From: Aurantimonas aggregata
GTDB lineage: Bacteria; Pseudomonadota; Alphaproteobacteria; Rhizobiales; Rhizobiaceae
Reading direction: 5' to 3'
NCBI RefSeq assembly: GCF_010500835.1
Contig: NZ_JAAAMJ010000013.1
Span: forward strand, 1-64,000
Length of the DNA stretch: 64,000 nt
The stretch's first letter is position 1; every line of letters starts with the position of its first letter. Both the position numbers and the translations under genes were made by a program. The notes beneath the pieces are model-generated. The model worked only from the letters and a program-made list of their open reading frames with translations. It had not been told where the DNA came from and did no database searches. Below are positions 1 through 7,992 of this stretch, one piece after another.

Positions 1-77
1 TCCTCCCTGTGATCCAAAACCATCCGAACCGCGCGGGCGCGCACCTCGGGACTAAACGGCGGAGTTCTCTTCGTCAT
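1..77 (-). CDS. IS3-family transposase OrfA, N-terminal fragment (runs off the window)
   Basis: The minus-strand frame starts with ATG at 77 and reads MTKRTPPFSPEVRARAVRMV followed by LDHRE before the window ends. This is the familiar start of IS3-family OrfA proteins, a small helix-turn-helix protein made together with OrfB (DDE integrase) by frameshifting. Only 25 residues are present, so the HTH is incomplete. The family is recognised from the N-terminal signature and from the IS end 50 bases upstream. Confidence 0.75.
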   Translation of the reverse strand, partial: MTKRTPPFSPEVRARAVRMVLDHRE

Positions 78-127
78 GGCTCCAGTCTCTCAAGAGTTGG
101 AGCCTCCGACAAACTCGGGGCGGTTCA
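1..127 (-). mobile_element. IS3-family insertion sequence, left end, cut by the window edge
   Basis: The reverse complement begins at 127 with TGAACCGCCCCGAGTTTGTC, which looks like a terminal inverted repeat of an IS3-family element. About 50 bases later an orfA reading frame opens at 77 and runs off position 1. Only this end is visible, so the copy may be intact or truncated beyond the window. The boundary at 127 rests on the typical TG-starting end; no target-site duplication can be tested with one end. Confidence 0.75.
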
Positions 128-274
128 AACCAGGTCATGAGTGATCGGTTGTCCATGTGACGAGCGTTGTCCGATGCAGAGGACCGGACTCAATGTCCGA
201 TCGTTGACCAAACTTATTTGGGCGCGATATGTCTGCCTGTCGAAGAAAGGTCATTTACCATCGAGGATTCGTCA

Positions 275-1054
275 GTGAGGGATGCGCAGCCAGACACAGA
301 GTATCGACCGCGCTATCTTGGTGAGACGATCAAACCGGAAGCAGGAGAAAGCTATGACTGGCACGTGCACGATTACGGCCAGCTCATCTCAGCCGCTTCA
401 GGCTCCATGTATGTGGGTACGCCCAACCGGGTTCTACTCCTGAGTCCGGCCATGGCCGTTTGGATACCGCCAGATACCGAGCATTGGATGCGCTACGGGT
501 CCAACAACGTGATGCTCTATGTGGACGTGAACGGCGGTGAAGCGGATCAGCTTGGTTGCGATTGCAGAGTTATTGCCATGACACCGCTGCTTGGTGCCTT
601 GTTCGTCGCGACCATGCCTGAAGGCACCGATGCGCGACGGACCAACCACGACGACGCTCTGCACGTTCTTCTTAGGCACGAGTTACTGTCTGCGCGTGAC
701 GTGCCGCTGTCGCTGGTTTTGCCAAAGGATGCCCGTATTCGCGGGGTCGCCCAAGCCGCGCTCAATGACCCCGGCACTGTTCGATCTGTTGAGGCATGGC
801 TGGCAAACGCGTCTGCCAGCCGCAAAACGGTTGAAAGGCTGTTCACCGCAGAAACGGGGATGCCGCCTTCCAAATGGTTGCGCCATGCCCGGATTTTGCA
901 CGCCGTCTCGCTCCTCGCATCCGGTCACAAAGTCACATCGGTTGCCTTCGATATGGGGTACGAATCGTCAAGCGCGTTCGCCTACATGTTCCGACAAATC
1001 CTCGGCGTTAGCCCGAGCGCGTTCATCAGAAGGCAGCCATTCGCGGCAACCTGA
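275..1054 (+). CDS. AraC-family transcriptional regulator
   Basis: This is a cupin-type AraC regulator. The N-terminal part carries an AraC-binding cupin fold (motif WHVHDYGQL, then PPDTEHW). The C-terminal ~95 residues form the double helix-turn-helix, including the second-HTH signature VAFDMGYESSSAFAYMFRQ. A GTG start at 275 is preferred because GAGGA lies 7 bases upstream, giving 259 residues; the frame is also open from a TTG at 167 (295 residues), which has no Shine-Dalgarno. It lies 150 bases inside the end of an IS element with no obvious target gene beside it. The effector is unknown. Confidence 0.88.
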   Translation: MRDAQPDTEYRPRYLGETIKPEAGESYDWHVHDYGQLISAASGSMYVGTPNRVLLLSPAMAVWIPPDTEHWMRYGSNNVMLYVDVNGGEADQLGCDCRVIAMTPLLGALFVATMPEGTDARRTNHDDALHVLLRHELLSARDVPLSLVLPKDARIRGVAQAALNDPGTVRSVEAWLANASASRKTVERLFTAETGMPPSKWLRHARILHAVSLLASGHKVTSVAFDMGYESSSAFAYMFRQILGVSPSAFIRRQPFAAT

Positions 1055-1375
1055 CGAATGGGTAGGTTGGGCTCGAAGCGGACGATCGCTGCGATCTTGT
1101 CGGACGGCAGCAATGGGTCGAAAGGAGACCGGCTGCTCAGCGCTCAGTTCCACAAAAGCGGACACGCTTGTGGATGCCACCTCTGTAATGCCCTCCAGGC
1201 GTATCCCTGTGACCTTCCACTCTCGATGGCTTTCGGGGTGGCGAGGCTAACAGCGTCATTTTCGGATTGGATCAGTGTCTGAAGTAAAGCAACCAAATCG
1301 ACAAACTGGCGGCGGAGGGTCTGCGGAACCGAGAAGCCTATCCACATTAAGTCTTTGCAATCTTTGCAGAAAATT
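1055..1375. other. Intergenic stretch with no supportable gene
   Basis: About 320 bases between the AraC gene and the tRNA-Lys fragment. Short open frames occur on both strands but lack a ribosome binding site and the GC-rich third positions of true genes here. It may be scarred DNA at the edge of the accessory region. Confidence 0.4.
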
Positions 1376-1420
1376 TGGTGGGTGACGTAGGGTTCGAACC
1401 TACGACCCGCTGATTAAGAG
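1376..1420 (-). repeat. 3' fragment of a tRNA-Lys(CTT) gene, probable integration (att) scar
   Basis: Read on the minus strand, this 45-base stretch gives the 3' side of a tRNA-Lys: an anticodon loop CTCTTAA, the 3' half of the anticodon stem, a full T-arm with GGTTCGAACCC, the 3' acceptor strand GTCACCC and an encoded CCA. The bases that should form the 5' half (beyond 1420) cannot pair as acceptor, D-arm or anticodon stem, so this is not a functional tRNA. Tyrosine integrases commonly leave such 3' tRNA copies at element ends. No integrase gene is visible nearby. Confidence 0.65.
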
Positions 1421-1511
1421 GCCCCTGCGGATTGCACCACAGGCGCAGCCGCCGGTATAGGCTTTGGTCATGACTATGCTTTCTCGGACTGACATTTGAC
1501 GCCGCCAGGTA

Positions 1512-1976
1512 TCAGGCAGCCTTTGGCTTGGCGAAGACGTCCAGACCTTTGCCGGTTTCGAGGAGGGATTTCAGGCTGGAGAGGATAGTTGGCCAGCCGT
1601 TGCTGACGCCGTTCGCCATGCCGCTGCCCGCAATCAGGTCGTCATGGGTGACGGTCAACCGGACCATCTCCTCATACTCAACGATCTCGAAGGCCACGCG
1701 GCTGTGGCTGGCCGGATCGTCAGCCTGCGAAGCATTCGCCCACGAGATGACGAGACGGGTCGGCGGAGAGACCTCGATGACCTTGCCGACAAGTTCGACG
1801 CTGCGTTCGTCATTGGCACGAATGTGCTCCCACTTCGATCCAACTTTCCAGTCCGAAATATTCTCGTGGCCCCAGTAACGCCTTGCAACATCCGGTTTCG
1901 TTATAGCTTCGAACACCTTTTCCGGCGTCGAGAGAATATAGGTTACGTAAACAAATCTGGTCGTCTCTCTTGTCAT
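1512..1976 (-). CDS. SRPBCC (AHSA1-type) domain protein
   Basis: A 154-residue single-domain protein of the START-like SRPBCC/AHSA1 fold. It starts with an N-terminal strand (VTYILSTPEKVFEAIT) and has the recurrent SDWKVGSKWEH and SNGWPTILSSLKSLLETG elements. The fold binds small hydrophobic ligands; the ligand here is unknown. The ATG at 1976 lies 2 bases after the stop of the upstream arsR-type gene, so the two are almost certainly cotranscribed and translationally coupled. ArsR-SRPBCC pairs are frequent in Proteobacteria. Confidence 0.88.
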   Translation of the reverse strand: MTRETTRFVYVTYILSTPEKVFEAITKPDVARRYWGHENISDWKVGSKWEHIRANDERSVELVGKVIEVSPPTRLVISWANASQADDPASHSRVAFEIVEYEEMVRLTVTHDDLIAGSGMANGVSNGWPTILSSLKSLLETGKGLDVFAKPKAA

Positions 1977-1978
1977 TG

Positions 1979-2293
1979 CTACTCTCCCTCGAGTTCTATC
2001 TTCAGATCGTGCAGCAGGCTGAGCCGCTGGCGTTCGAATTTCCTCACCCATCGCTCGTAGACTTCGTGCAGCGGCACCGGATTGATAAAATGCAGCTTTT
2101 CGCGGCCACGCCTGACCGAGCTCACCAGATTGGCATCCTCCAATATCCCGAGGTGCTGCGTGGCGGATTGCCGGGTCATGTCCAGGGTTTCGCAAAGCGC
2201 GCCCAGCGTCTGCCCGTTCTTCTCACACAGAAGGTCGAGCAGCTTTCTGCGTGTCGGGTCGCCCAGCGCTTTGAAAACTTTATCAATGTGCAT
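1979..2293 (-). CDS. ArsR-family winged-helix transcriptional regulator
   Basis: A 104-residue ArsR/SmtB-type repressor. The winged helix is clear (VFKALGDPTRRKLLDLLCEK, then TRQSATQHLGILEDANLVSS). No CVC metal motif is present, so it is of the non-metal type that accompanies SRPBCC genes. The start is set at MHIDKVF (ATG at 2293), the usual family start; the frame is open a further 8 codons upstream. Palindromes just upstream of the gene are good operator candidates. It probably represses its own operon. Confidence 0.9.
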   Translation of the reverse strand: MHIDKVFKALGDPTRRKLLDLLCEKNGQTLGALCETLDMTRQSATQHLGILEDANLVSSVRRGREKLHFINPVPLHEVYERWVRKFERQRLSLLHDLKIELEGE

Positions 2294-2303
2294 TGGTCTT
2301 AAT

Positions 2304-2337
2304 CTGCATAGACACAAATATGCAGGTAATTACCTGC
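2304..2337 (-). promoter_or_regulatory. Nested palindromes upstream of the arsR-type gene, candidate operator
   Basis: A perfect 16-base palindrome GCAGGTAATTACCTGC occupies 2322-2337. An overlapping inverted repeat CTGCATA (2304-2310) / TATGCAG (2319-2325) lies on its gene-proximal side. Both sit 11-44 bases upstream of the regulator's ATG, where an autoregulatory ArsR operator is expected. Binding is inferred. Confidence 0.5.
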
Positions 2338-2580
2338 CTGTCAAGAAGCCAGTCGGTGCTGAGACCGTCCGCGCTCGTGACCTTCTGCTCAAACCCCATG
2401 TCCGCTTACGGCGAGATCGGCAATCGTCGGCTATGACTTGGTTGGGTCGCCAGCCGTCCGTCCACTTCCCTCGGTGCAGCGTCTGGACGGGGTGGAGAGA
2501 CGACTGTCCGCTTCCGGTCGAAACGAAGCTAAGCTGCCGTTCGGTAGGGCGGTCTACTGCCAAAACCTGCTACTACTCAG
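2338..2580. other. Intergenic stretch with no supportable gene
   Basis: About 240 bases. Open frames exist but have neither a start signal nor the codon bias of the surrounding genes. Nothing further can be assigned. Confidence 0.35.
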
Positions 2581-2820
2581 CTAGTCGAAGGCCTTCAGTG
2601 CGCAGGCAAAGTCGCCCTCCACGGCGTCATCGGACAACGTCCAGAACACGATGCGCTGCTCAGGGTCGATTTCAAGGATCGTGGTAGTGGATTTCTGCGT
2701 GCCATAGGCTGCGAAGAAGCCGTAATGGTTCCCGCCGGATACGGGTAGGTTGGGGGGGACAACGCGGTCGATTACGCTCGCTTTGCAGTAGCTAGCCATC
2801 TTCACGACCGCACAGCGCAT
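2581..2820 (-). CDS. Hypothetical protein, possibly a decayed fragment
   Basis: A short frame of about 79 residues ending in ...GDFACALKAFD. It is not recognised as any family. There is no signal peptide or membrane segment. The chosen ATG at 2820 lacks a Shine-Dalgarno; a TTG at 2865 would extend it. It contains scattered cysteines and a plausible beta-rich segment (TTTILEIDPEQRIVFWTLSD) that looks like the C-terminal part of a larger secreted protein. Its place in a scarred accessory zone fits a remnant. Low confidence that it is expressed. Confidence 0.35.
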   Translation of the reverse strand: MRCAVVKMASYCKASVIDRVVPPNLPVSGGNHYGFFAAYGTQKSTTTILEIDPEQRIVFWTLSDDAVEGDFACALKAFD

Positions 2821-2877
2821 AGGAGGTACCGTGCCCACCGGATCCGGGTTGGGCCCGCACCTCAACTGAACAGGGCT

Positions 2878-3567
2878 CTACCGGGCATTAGTGTAGACCA
2901 GCTCAAGCTCCTCATCTTCCGCGATCGAGGCGGGCGTCAGGATTTCAAAGTCCATGAGCTCAGCGCGACAGTCCTGCGCGCTGAGCTTGCGCGACTGGCA
3001 CACCGGATGGGCCTCCCATTCCCCGAACAAGGTGGTCAAATCACTTTCAGATCGGACCCCTAGCGACTTCAGCGTCGCCGGCTCCCCCAGGTCCACACCG
3101 TTCTCGCCGTAAACGACGTTGATGAACTCGGCGTCGTAGAGCGCCTCATTACCGGGCATGTGGAACGTATCGTACTCGGCGAGGTAGTGGGATGCATAGG
3201 CAGATGCGACCGCCGGATGGTTCTCGTCGGGAGGATAGGGCAGCCCATCGTAGCGAGAGATCCAGTAACGTCCGCCCCGACCCTTCTCGATAAAGCTCTC
3301 TATCGGCTCCTCGAACATGCCATGCTCGGGCATCACATGGGCCACATAAAACCCTCCGCCTGTCGGTCTAACGATCCCGACATGGGTAATAGAAGTTCCG
3401 CTGGCACGTTTCAGAATTTCGCTGCGCGGCCCTGATCGATCCTGAAAGATGATGTCACCATTGGCCAAACCGCTCCATTCTTGCTCGGCGTAGGCTTGGG
3501 TTGTCAGCGACATGATCGCGAAGAGGACTATGCAGAGGCTGCTCAATGTCATGCCATGCAGTTTCAC
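2878..3567 (-). CDS. YiiX/YebB-like permuted NlpC/P60 (papain-like) family protein, exported, catalytic Cys absent
   Basis: With a GTG start at 3567 (AGGA 8 bases upstream) the product is 229 residues. A Sec signal peptide ends near AYA at residue 27, so the protein is periplasmic. The fold is recognised from the N-terminal GDIIFQ strand and the SITHVGIV motif, whose His62 is the catalytic histidine of permuted NlpC/P60 enzymes. In this family the second motif normally reads Y-C-S-E-L/F; here it is LYDAEFI, with Asp145 where the cysteine should be. It is therefore likely a non-catalytic member or a binding protein. The frame is also open from a TTG at 3594. Confidence 0.72.
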   Translation of the reverse strand: MKLHGMTLSSLCIVLFAIMSLTTQAYAEQEWSGLANGDIIFQDRSGPRSEILKRASGTSITHVGIVRPTGGGFYVAHVMPEHGMFEEPIESFIEKGRGGRYWISRYDGLPYPPDENHPAVASAYASHYLAEYDTFHMPGNEALYDAEFINVVYGENGVDLGEPATLKSLGVRSESDLTTLFGEWEAHPVCQSRKLSAQDCRAELMDFEILTPASIAEDEELELVYTNAR

Positions 3568-4206
3568 TCGTATCGTCCTGATTATCGAGACCAAATGGCG
3601 AGAGCACTAACGGTTAGGACCTTGTTACCATCACGCCGCGCGCGCTGTGTCGGCAAGGCGGCGCAGCCTCTATCTCCTGCCAATTCGTAGAAGGGCGGAA
3701 CGGCACGTCCGGTTCGGGGACCAACGATGGGGTGTGGGAACGTCACCGAAGGGTCGAGAGCGGACGGCCGCAGGGGTGCCCGCGAAGCGCGGCATTCAGG
3801 CGGTCGCCGGGTCTGGGGCAGCGTGCTTAGGTGCGGGGACAGCGGAAAATACCTCAATCAAAACAAAGCGACCGAATTCCCCGCACCTTTTCATAACTGC
3901 TTGATTTCTTTAAAAATTGGCACCTTTCTCGACCGCACCAGCCTTTTCTGAAGGCAAAGAGCGTCGGGGCCTCCCGGTCCCCATCCCGCATCTCCTACCA
4001 GGATGCGGCGGTGAACGTTCAGATCGAACCCCAATGGAATTCGTCGCTGACGCCCGTTGTGCGGACAACGACGTCTGGCATGAGCCCGTCGACCGCCTCG
4101 GCCGGTGCTGATTCGAGCGCTTGACCCGTGCGCCTTGTGCAGCCGGCCGGACGTTGCCACTTCGCCGCGTGATGGCATGGACCACGGGGCGGCGACGGGG
4201 ACGACG
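3568..4206. other. Long intergenic stretch at the accessory/core boundary, no supportable gene
   Basis: About 640 bases between the exported YiiX-like gene and the lipid kinase. Several overlapping open frames exist on both strands; none has a ribosome binding site or a recognisable protein. An AT-richer patch near 3890-3935 could hold a promoter. A small hairpin (CGTTGT-GCGG-ACAACG) lies near 4053. This may be eroded mobile DNA. Confidence 0.35.
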
Positions 4207-5118
4207 ATGAATCAAGACAATCTCGGCGGCACATTGCCGAAACGGGCCCTCGTGTTCCTCAATGCCAAGGCCCGAAGCGGCGGCGACGGGTCCGCGGCGG
4301 CCGCGCTCGACGTGCTGCGTCAGGCCGGGATGACGCTTGTCGAGCCGGCACAGGACGAGCGTCCGTTTCGCGAGATCATCCGGGAATACGCGAGCCAGGT
4401 CGATCTGGTCGTCCTCGGCGGCGGCGATGGGACACTGAGCGACTCGGCGGCGGCGCTGATGGAGGCCGATCTGCCGCTGGGTATCCTGCCGCTCGGGACC
4501 GCCAATGATCTTGCCCGGACCCTGACGATCCCGACCGACATCACCGCCGCCGCTTCGGTCATCGCTGCCGGCAAACTGCGTGCCGTCGATCTAGGCGAGG
4601 TCAACGGCCAGCTGTTCTTCAATGTCGCCAGCATCGGCTTTTCGGCCGACCTGGCGCGCAGCCTGACGGCGGCGGCCAAGAAGAAGTGGGGCAAGCTGGG
4701 CTACGCGATCGCGGCGTTCAAGCTGCTGCGCCAGAGCCGGCCCTTCTCGGTCGACATCGAGCATGACGGCGTCGTCGAGCGTGTCCGGACGGTGCAGGTC
4801 TCCGTCGGCAACGGCCGATTCTACGGCGGCGGCATGGCCGTCGCGGCGGATGCGGCGCCCGACGACGGCCTGCTCGACGTCTATAGCCTGGAGGTCGAGC
4901 ACTGGTGGGAGCTCGTTGCTCTGGCGCCGTCGCTGCGGCGGGGCACGCAAGGGCGGTGGAAGAAGGTCCGGACCTTCCAGTCCACCGGCCTGACGCTGAG
5001 CACGCGGCGGCCGCATGACGTCAATGCCGACGGGGATCTCGCATCGAAGACGCCCGCGACATTTCGGATCCACCGCAAGGCGCTGCGGGTGTTCGTGCCG
5101 AGCGCCCCGGCCGCCTGA
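4207..5118 (+). CDS. Diacylglycerol kinase-family lipid kinase (YegS-like)
   Basis: A 303-residue member of the DAGK catalytic family, which phosphorylates a lipid hydroxyl with ATP at the cytoplasmic face of the membrane. Hallmarks are the N-terminal NAKARSGGDG, the glycine-rich nucleotide loop LGGGDGT at residues 70-76, and PLGTANDLARTL at 95-106. The C-terminal beta-sandwich (VSVGNGRFYGGGM..., then RPHDVNADGD) is complete. The ATG at 4207 is chosen because upstream in-frame codons look non-coding. The lipid substrate (diacylglycerol, sphingoid or phosphatidylglycerol) cannot be told from sequence. It is convergent with the next gene, 13 bases away. Confidence 0.92.
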   Translation: MNQDNLGGTLPKRALVFLNAKARSGGDGSAAAALDVLRQAGMTLVEPAQDERPFREIIREYASQVDLVVLGGGDGTLSDSAAALMEADLPLGILPLGTANDLARTLTIPTDITAAASVIAAGKLRAVDLGEVNGQLFFNVASIGFSADLARSLTAAAKKKWGKLGYAIAAFKLLRQSRPFSVDIEHDGVVERVRTVQVSVGNGRFYGGGMAVAADAAPDDGLLDVYSLEVEHWWELVALAPSLRRGTQGRWKKVRTFQSTGLTLSTRRPHDVNADGDLASKTPATFRIHRKALRVFVPSAPAA

Positions 5119-5131
5119 CCGGGCCGGGTGG

Positions 5132-6220
5132 CTAGTGTCGGCCCCCGGCGTCCTCCGTCGTCGACTGCAGCGAGGGTCCCTCGACCTCGGCCGGGTTATG
5201 CCGGTTGTAGAGGATCGAGGACCATAGGGCGACGCCGATGACGACCGCACCGCCGAGACCCGTGAGGACCTCGGGCACGTGGACGACCGCCTGTGCGTAC
5301 ATGATCACCGACAGCGCAAGTATGGCGTAGAAGGCGCCGTGCTCGAGATAGCGGTATTCCATCAGCGTGCCGCGTTCGACGAGCATGATCGTCATCGAGC
5401 GGACATACATCGCGCCGATGCCGAGTCCGATGGTGATGACGAACAGGTTCTGGGTCAGCGCGAAGGCACCGATGACCCCGTCGAACGAGAAGCTGGCGTC
5501 GAGCACCTCCAGATAGAGGAAGGCGCCGAGACCGCCCTTGGCGGCCCCGACCATCGCCTCGTTGGCCTTGTCGAGTACCCTTCCGAGGATGTCGACGAAC
5601 AGGAAGGTGATCAGCCCATAGATCGCCGACATGACGAAGGTGAGCTTCTCGGCCGAGTCGACCAGATGGGCGAAGATCAGCATCAGGACGAGAACGAAGG
5701 TGATCTCGGCGCCCCGGATGCTGGCAAAGCGGCTGACGCGCGACTCGATCACGTGGACCCAGTGGATCTCCTTGTGCTCGTCGAAGAAGAAGCTGAGCGC
5801 CACCATCATCAGGAACGTGCCGCCGAACGCCGCGATCGAGAGATGGGCGTCCAGCATGATGCGCGAATACTCGGCCGGCTCGTTGATCGCCAGTTGCATG
5901 GCCGCGATCGGCCCGATGCTTGCGGCGATCGCCACGATCACGAGGGGGAAGAGAACCCGCATGCCGAACACGGCAATGAGGATGCCCCAGGTCAGGAAGC
6001 GCCGCTGCCAGACCGGGGTCATCTCCTTCAGCTTGTTCGCGTTGACGATGGCGTTGTCGAAGGACAGCGAAATCTCGAGGACGGCGAGGACCGCGCAGAT
6101 GAAGAAGACGGCGAACATCCCACCGATCGTGCCGGTGGCGTTCCAGCCGAGCCACGCGCCGAGCGCGAGGCCGACGGCCGTCACGATGAATGACCACTTA
6201 AAGTAATGCAGGCTCGCCAT
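5132..6220 (-). CDS. DUF475 / TerC-superfamily integral membrane protein
   Basis: A 362-residue polytopic inner-membrane protein of the DUF475 branch of the TerC group. It has about 9 hydrophobic segments and conserved acidic membrane motifs ISLSFDNAIVNA and DASFSFDGVIGAFA. TerC relatives have been linked to metal (Mn) export or metallation of exported proteins; the role of DUF475 members is not settled. The ATG at 6220 opens directly before the first membrane segment. The frame stays open to 6340, but those 40 residues do not look like a family N-terminus. It is divergent from mgtE, another cation-transport gene. Confidence 0.9.
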   Translation of the reverse strand: MASLHYFKWSFIVTAVGLALGAWLGWNATGTIGGMFAVFFICAVLAVLEISLSFDNAIVNANKLKEMTPVWQRRFLTWGILIAVFGMRVLFPLVIVAIAASIGPIAAMQLAINEPAEYSRIMLDAHLSIAAFGGTFLMMVALSFFFDEHKEIHWVHVIESRVSRFASIRGAEITFVLVLMLIFAHLVDSAEKLTFVMSAIYGLITFLFVDILGRVLDKANEAMVGAAKGGLGAFLYLEVLDASFSFDGVIGAFALTQNLFVITIGLGIGAMYVRSMTIMLVERGTLMEYRYLEHGAFYAILALSVIMYAQAVVHVPEVLTGLGGAVVIGVALWSSILYNRHNPAEVEGPSLQSTTEDAGGRH

Positions 6221-6541
6221 GTGGGGTCCGTTCGTGAGCAAGACGCCGTAGCAGCAGCTCTGGCTGTCACCGCAGACGACAGAGGCGGCGCTCGGCAGCG
6301 ACATCGCGATGTACGCCTCCGGCGCGCGATTATCCATCACCTCCCGCGCGCCAATTATGTTGTCGGGAAGCCACGTCCGCCGACGGTCTGCATCCCGGTC
6401 GATAGTGGCCTCCCATTTGCGGCCTCCATCACCGGATCATCGCGGCGGTCGTGCTTTCGAAGTGGATGAAAATCCTCTAGACGCGGGGCGACCGCTGTTG
6501 CCGGCGGGTCGATCCGTTTCACCACAAGTCGGGGAGGGTGC
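6221..6541. other. Divergent intergenic region (DUF475 gene / mgtE) with an inverted repeat
   Basis: About 320 bases that must hold promoters for two membrane-transport genes. A perfect inverted repeat GGCGCGCG (6321-6328) / CGCGCGCC (6345-6352) with a 16-base loop lies about 100 bases upstream of the DUF475 start. I looked for the Mn-responsive yybP-ykoY riboswitch core and an M-box and could not recognise either. A Shine-Dalgarno-like GGGGAGGG precedes the mgtE ATG. Confidence 0.35.
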
Positions 6542-7954
6542 ATGGCTGATCCGCAGCTGAACAGCGACGCGCCTGCAGATGGTGTGCGGAACGAGGTCTA
6601 CGACGAGGACGGCTTCGTCGCGCAGCCTTTCCGCCAAAACGTTGAGGCCGCGATCGAGGCGGAGGATGCCGACTTCCTGCAGCAGGAAATCGGCCATCTG
6701 CACGAGTCGGAACTCGGCGACCTGCTCGAAGCCCTCGACCACGGGGAGCGGCAGTCCCTCGTCCGGCTGATGGGCGACCAGTTCGACTACACCGCGCTCA
6801 CCGAGGTCGACGAAGCGATCCGCATGTCGATCGTCGACGCCATGCCGAACGCGCAGATCGCCGAAGCGGTGCGCGAGCTGGATTCGGACGACGCGGTCTA
6901 CATCCTCGAGGATCTCGACGAGGCGGATCGCAAGGACATTCTGGAGCGCCTGCCGTTCCGCGAACGCATCCGGCTGCGGCGCTCGCTCGAATATCCCGAG
7001 GAATCCGCCGGCCGGCGGATGCAGACCGAGTTCGTCGCGGTGCCGCCTTATTGGACCGTCGGCCAGACCATCGACTACATGCGCGAGGACGAGGACCTTC
7101 CCGAATCCTTCGCCCAGATCTTCGTCATCGATCCGGCCTTCAAGCTGCTCGGCGCGGTCGATCTCGACCGCATCCTGCGCGCCAAGCGGCCGGAGAAGAT
7201 CGAAGACATCATGCACGAGACGCGCCACGCGATCCCGGCCGAGATGGACCAGGAGGAAGCGGCGCAGGTCATCGAGCAGTACGATCTGCTGTCGGCTGCC
7301 GTTGTCGACGAGAGCGAACGCCTAGTCGGCGTGCTCACCATCGACGACGTCCTCGACATCCTGCAGCAGGAAGCCGACGAGGACATCAAGCGTCTCGGCG
7401 GCGTCGGCGACGAAGAGATCTCCGATACCGTGTTCACCGCCGCGCGTTCGCGCTTCTCCTGGCTGCTGATCAACCTGGTGACGGCGATCCTCGCCTCGCT
7501 GGTCATCGGCCTGTTCGACGCGACGATCGAGCAGATGGTGGCGCTGGCCGTGCTGATGCCGATCGTCGCCTCGATGGGCGGCAACGCCGGAACGCAGACG
7601 ATGACGGTGACGGTGCGGGCGCTCGCCTCCCGCGACATCGACCTCTACAACGCCGGGCGGGTCATCCGGCGCGAGACGCTCGTCGGGCTGCTCAACGGCG
7701 TCCTGTTTGCGGTGATCATCGGCCTCGTTGCTGCGTTCTGGTTCGACAATCGCGGCCTTGGCGAAGTGATCGCCATCGCCATGATAGTCAACATGCTGGC
7801 GGCGGCGCTGGCCGGCATCCTGATTCCGCTGGTCCTCGATCGCTTCGGCGTCGATCCGGCCATCGCGTCCGGCACCTTCGTGACGACGGTGACCGACGTC
7901 GTCGGGTTCTTCTCGTTTCTGGGCCTGGCCGCCATCTGGTTCAACATCGGCTGA
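6542..7954 (+). CDS. mgtE: Magnesium transporter MgtE
   Basis: A 470-residue MgtE channel for Mg2+ in the inner membrane. The order is standard: acidic N domain (about 40-150, with superhelical repeats), two CBS domains (about 155-285), a plug region (TARSRFSWLLIN) and five membrane helices. The signature PIVASMGGNAGTQT is at residues 340-353, and the conserved acidic residue in the last helices that coordinates Mg2+ is in the expected place (GVDPAIASGTFVTTVTDVVG). In characterised homologues the N and CBS domains close the pore when cytoplasmic Mg2+ is high. GGGAGGG lies 5-8 bases before the ATG. Confidence 0.96.
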   Translation: MADPQLNSDAPADGVRNEVYDEDGFVAQPFRQNVEAAIEAEDADFLQQEIGHLHESELGDLLEALDHGERQSLVRLMGDQFDYTALTEVDEAIRMSIVDAMPNAQIAEAVRELDSDDAVYILEDLDEADRKDILERLPFRERIRLRRSLEYPEESAGRRMQTEFVAVPPYWTVGQTIDYMREDEDLPESFAQIFVIDPAFKLLGAVDLDRILRAKRPEKIEDIMHETRHAIPAEMDQEEAAQVIEQYDLLSAAVVDESERLVGVLTIDDVLDILQQEADEDIKRLGGVGDEEISDTVFTAARSRFSWLLINLVTAILASLVIGLFDATIEQMVALAVLMPIVASMGGNAGTQTMTVTVRALASRDIDLYNAGRVIRRETLVGLLNGVLFAVIIGLVAAFWFDNRGLGEVIAIAMIVNMLAAALAGILIPLVLDRFGVDPAIASGTFVTTVTDVVGFFSFLGLAAIWFNIG

Positions 7955-7992
7955 CGGCACCACCGGGGGCGCGCCGTGCTGCGGTGCATGGA

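Noticed and set aside
1058-1282. 74-codon frame downstream of the AraC gene
   Set aside because: No ribosome site, mixed codon use and no similarity; likely chance.
1376-1451. A complete tRNA gene on the minus strand
   Set aside because: Only the 3' half fits. The upstream bases cannot pair with GTCACCC or with the anticodon-stem strand, so the cloverleaf fails.
3647-3951. Overlapping 74- and 85-codon frames in the boundary region
   Set aside because: They overlap in different frames with neither favoured by codon bias, and no family match.
6221-6340. yybP-ykoY (Mn) riboswitch upstream of the DUF475 gene
   Set aside because: TerC relatives often carry one, but the conserved core segments could not be found; only a simple inverted repeat is present.
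6221-6340. N-terminal extension of the DUF475 protein by 40 residues
   Set aside because: The added sequence is unlike the family N-terminus, and its would-be GTG/ATG lie directly on the only ribosome-like sequence.
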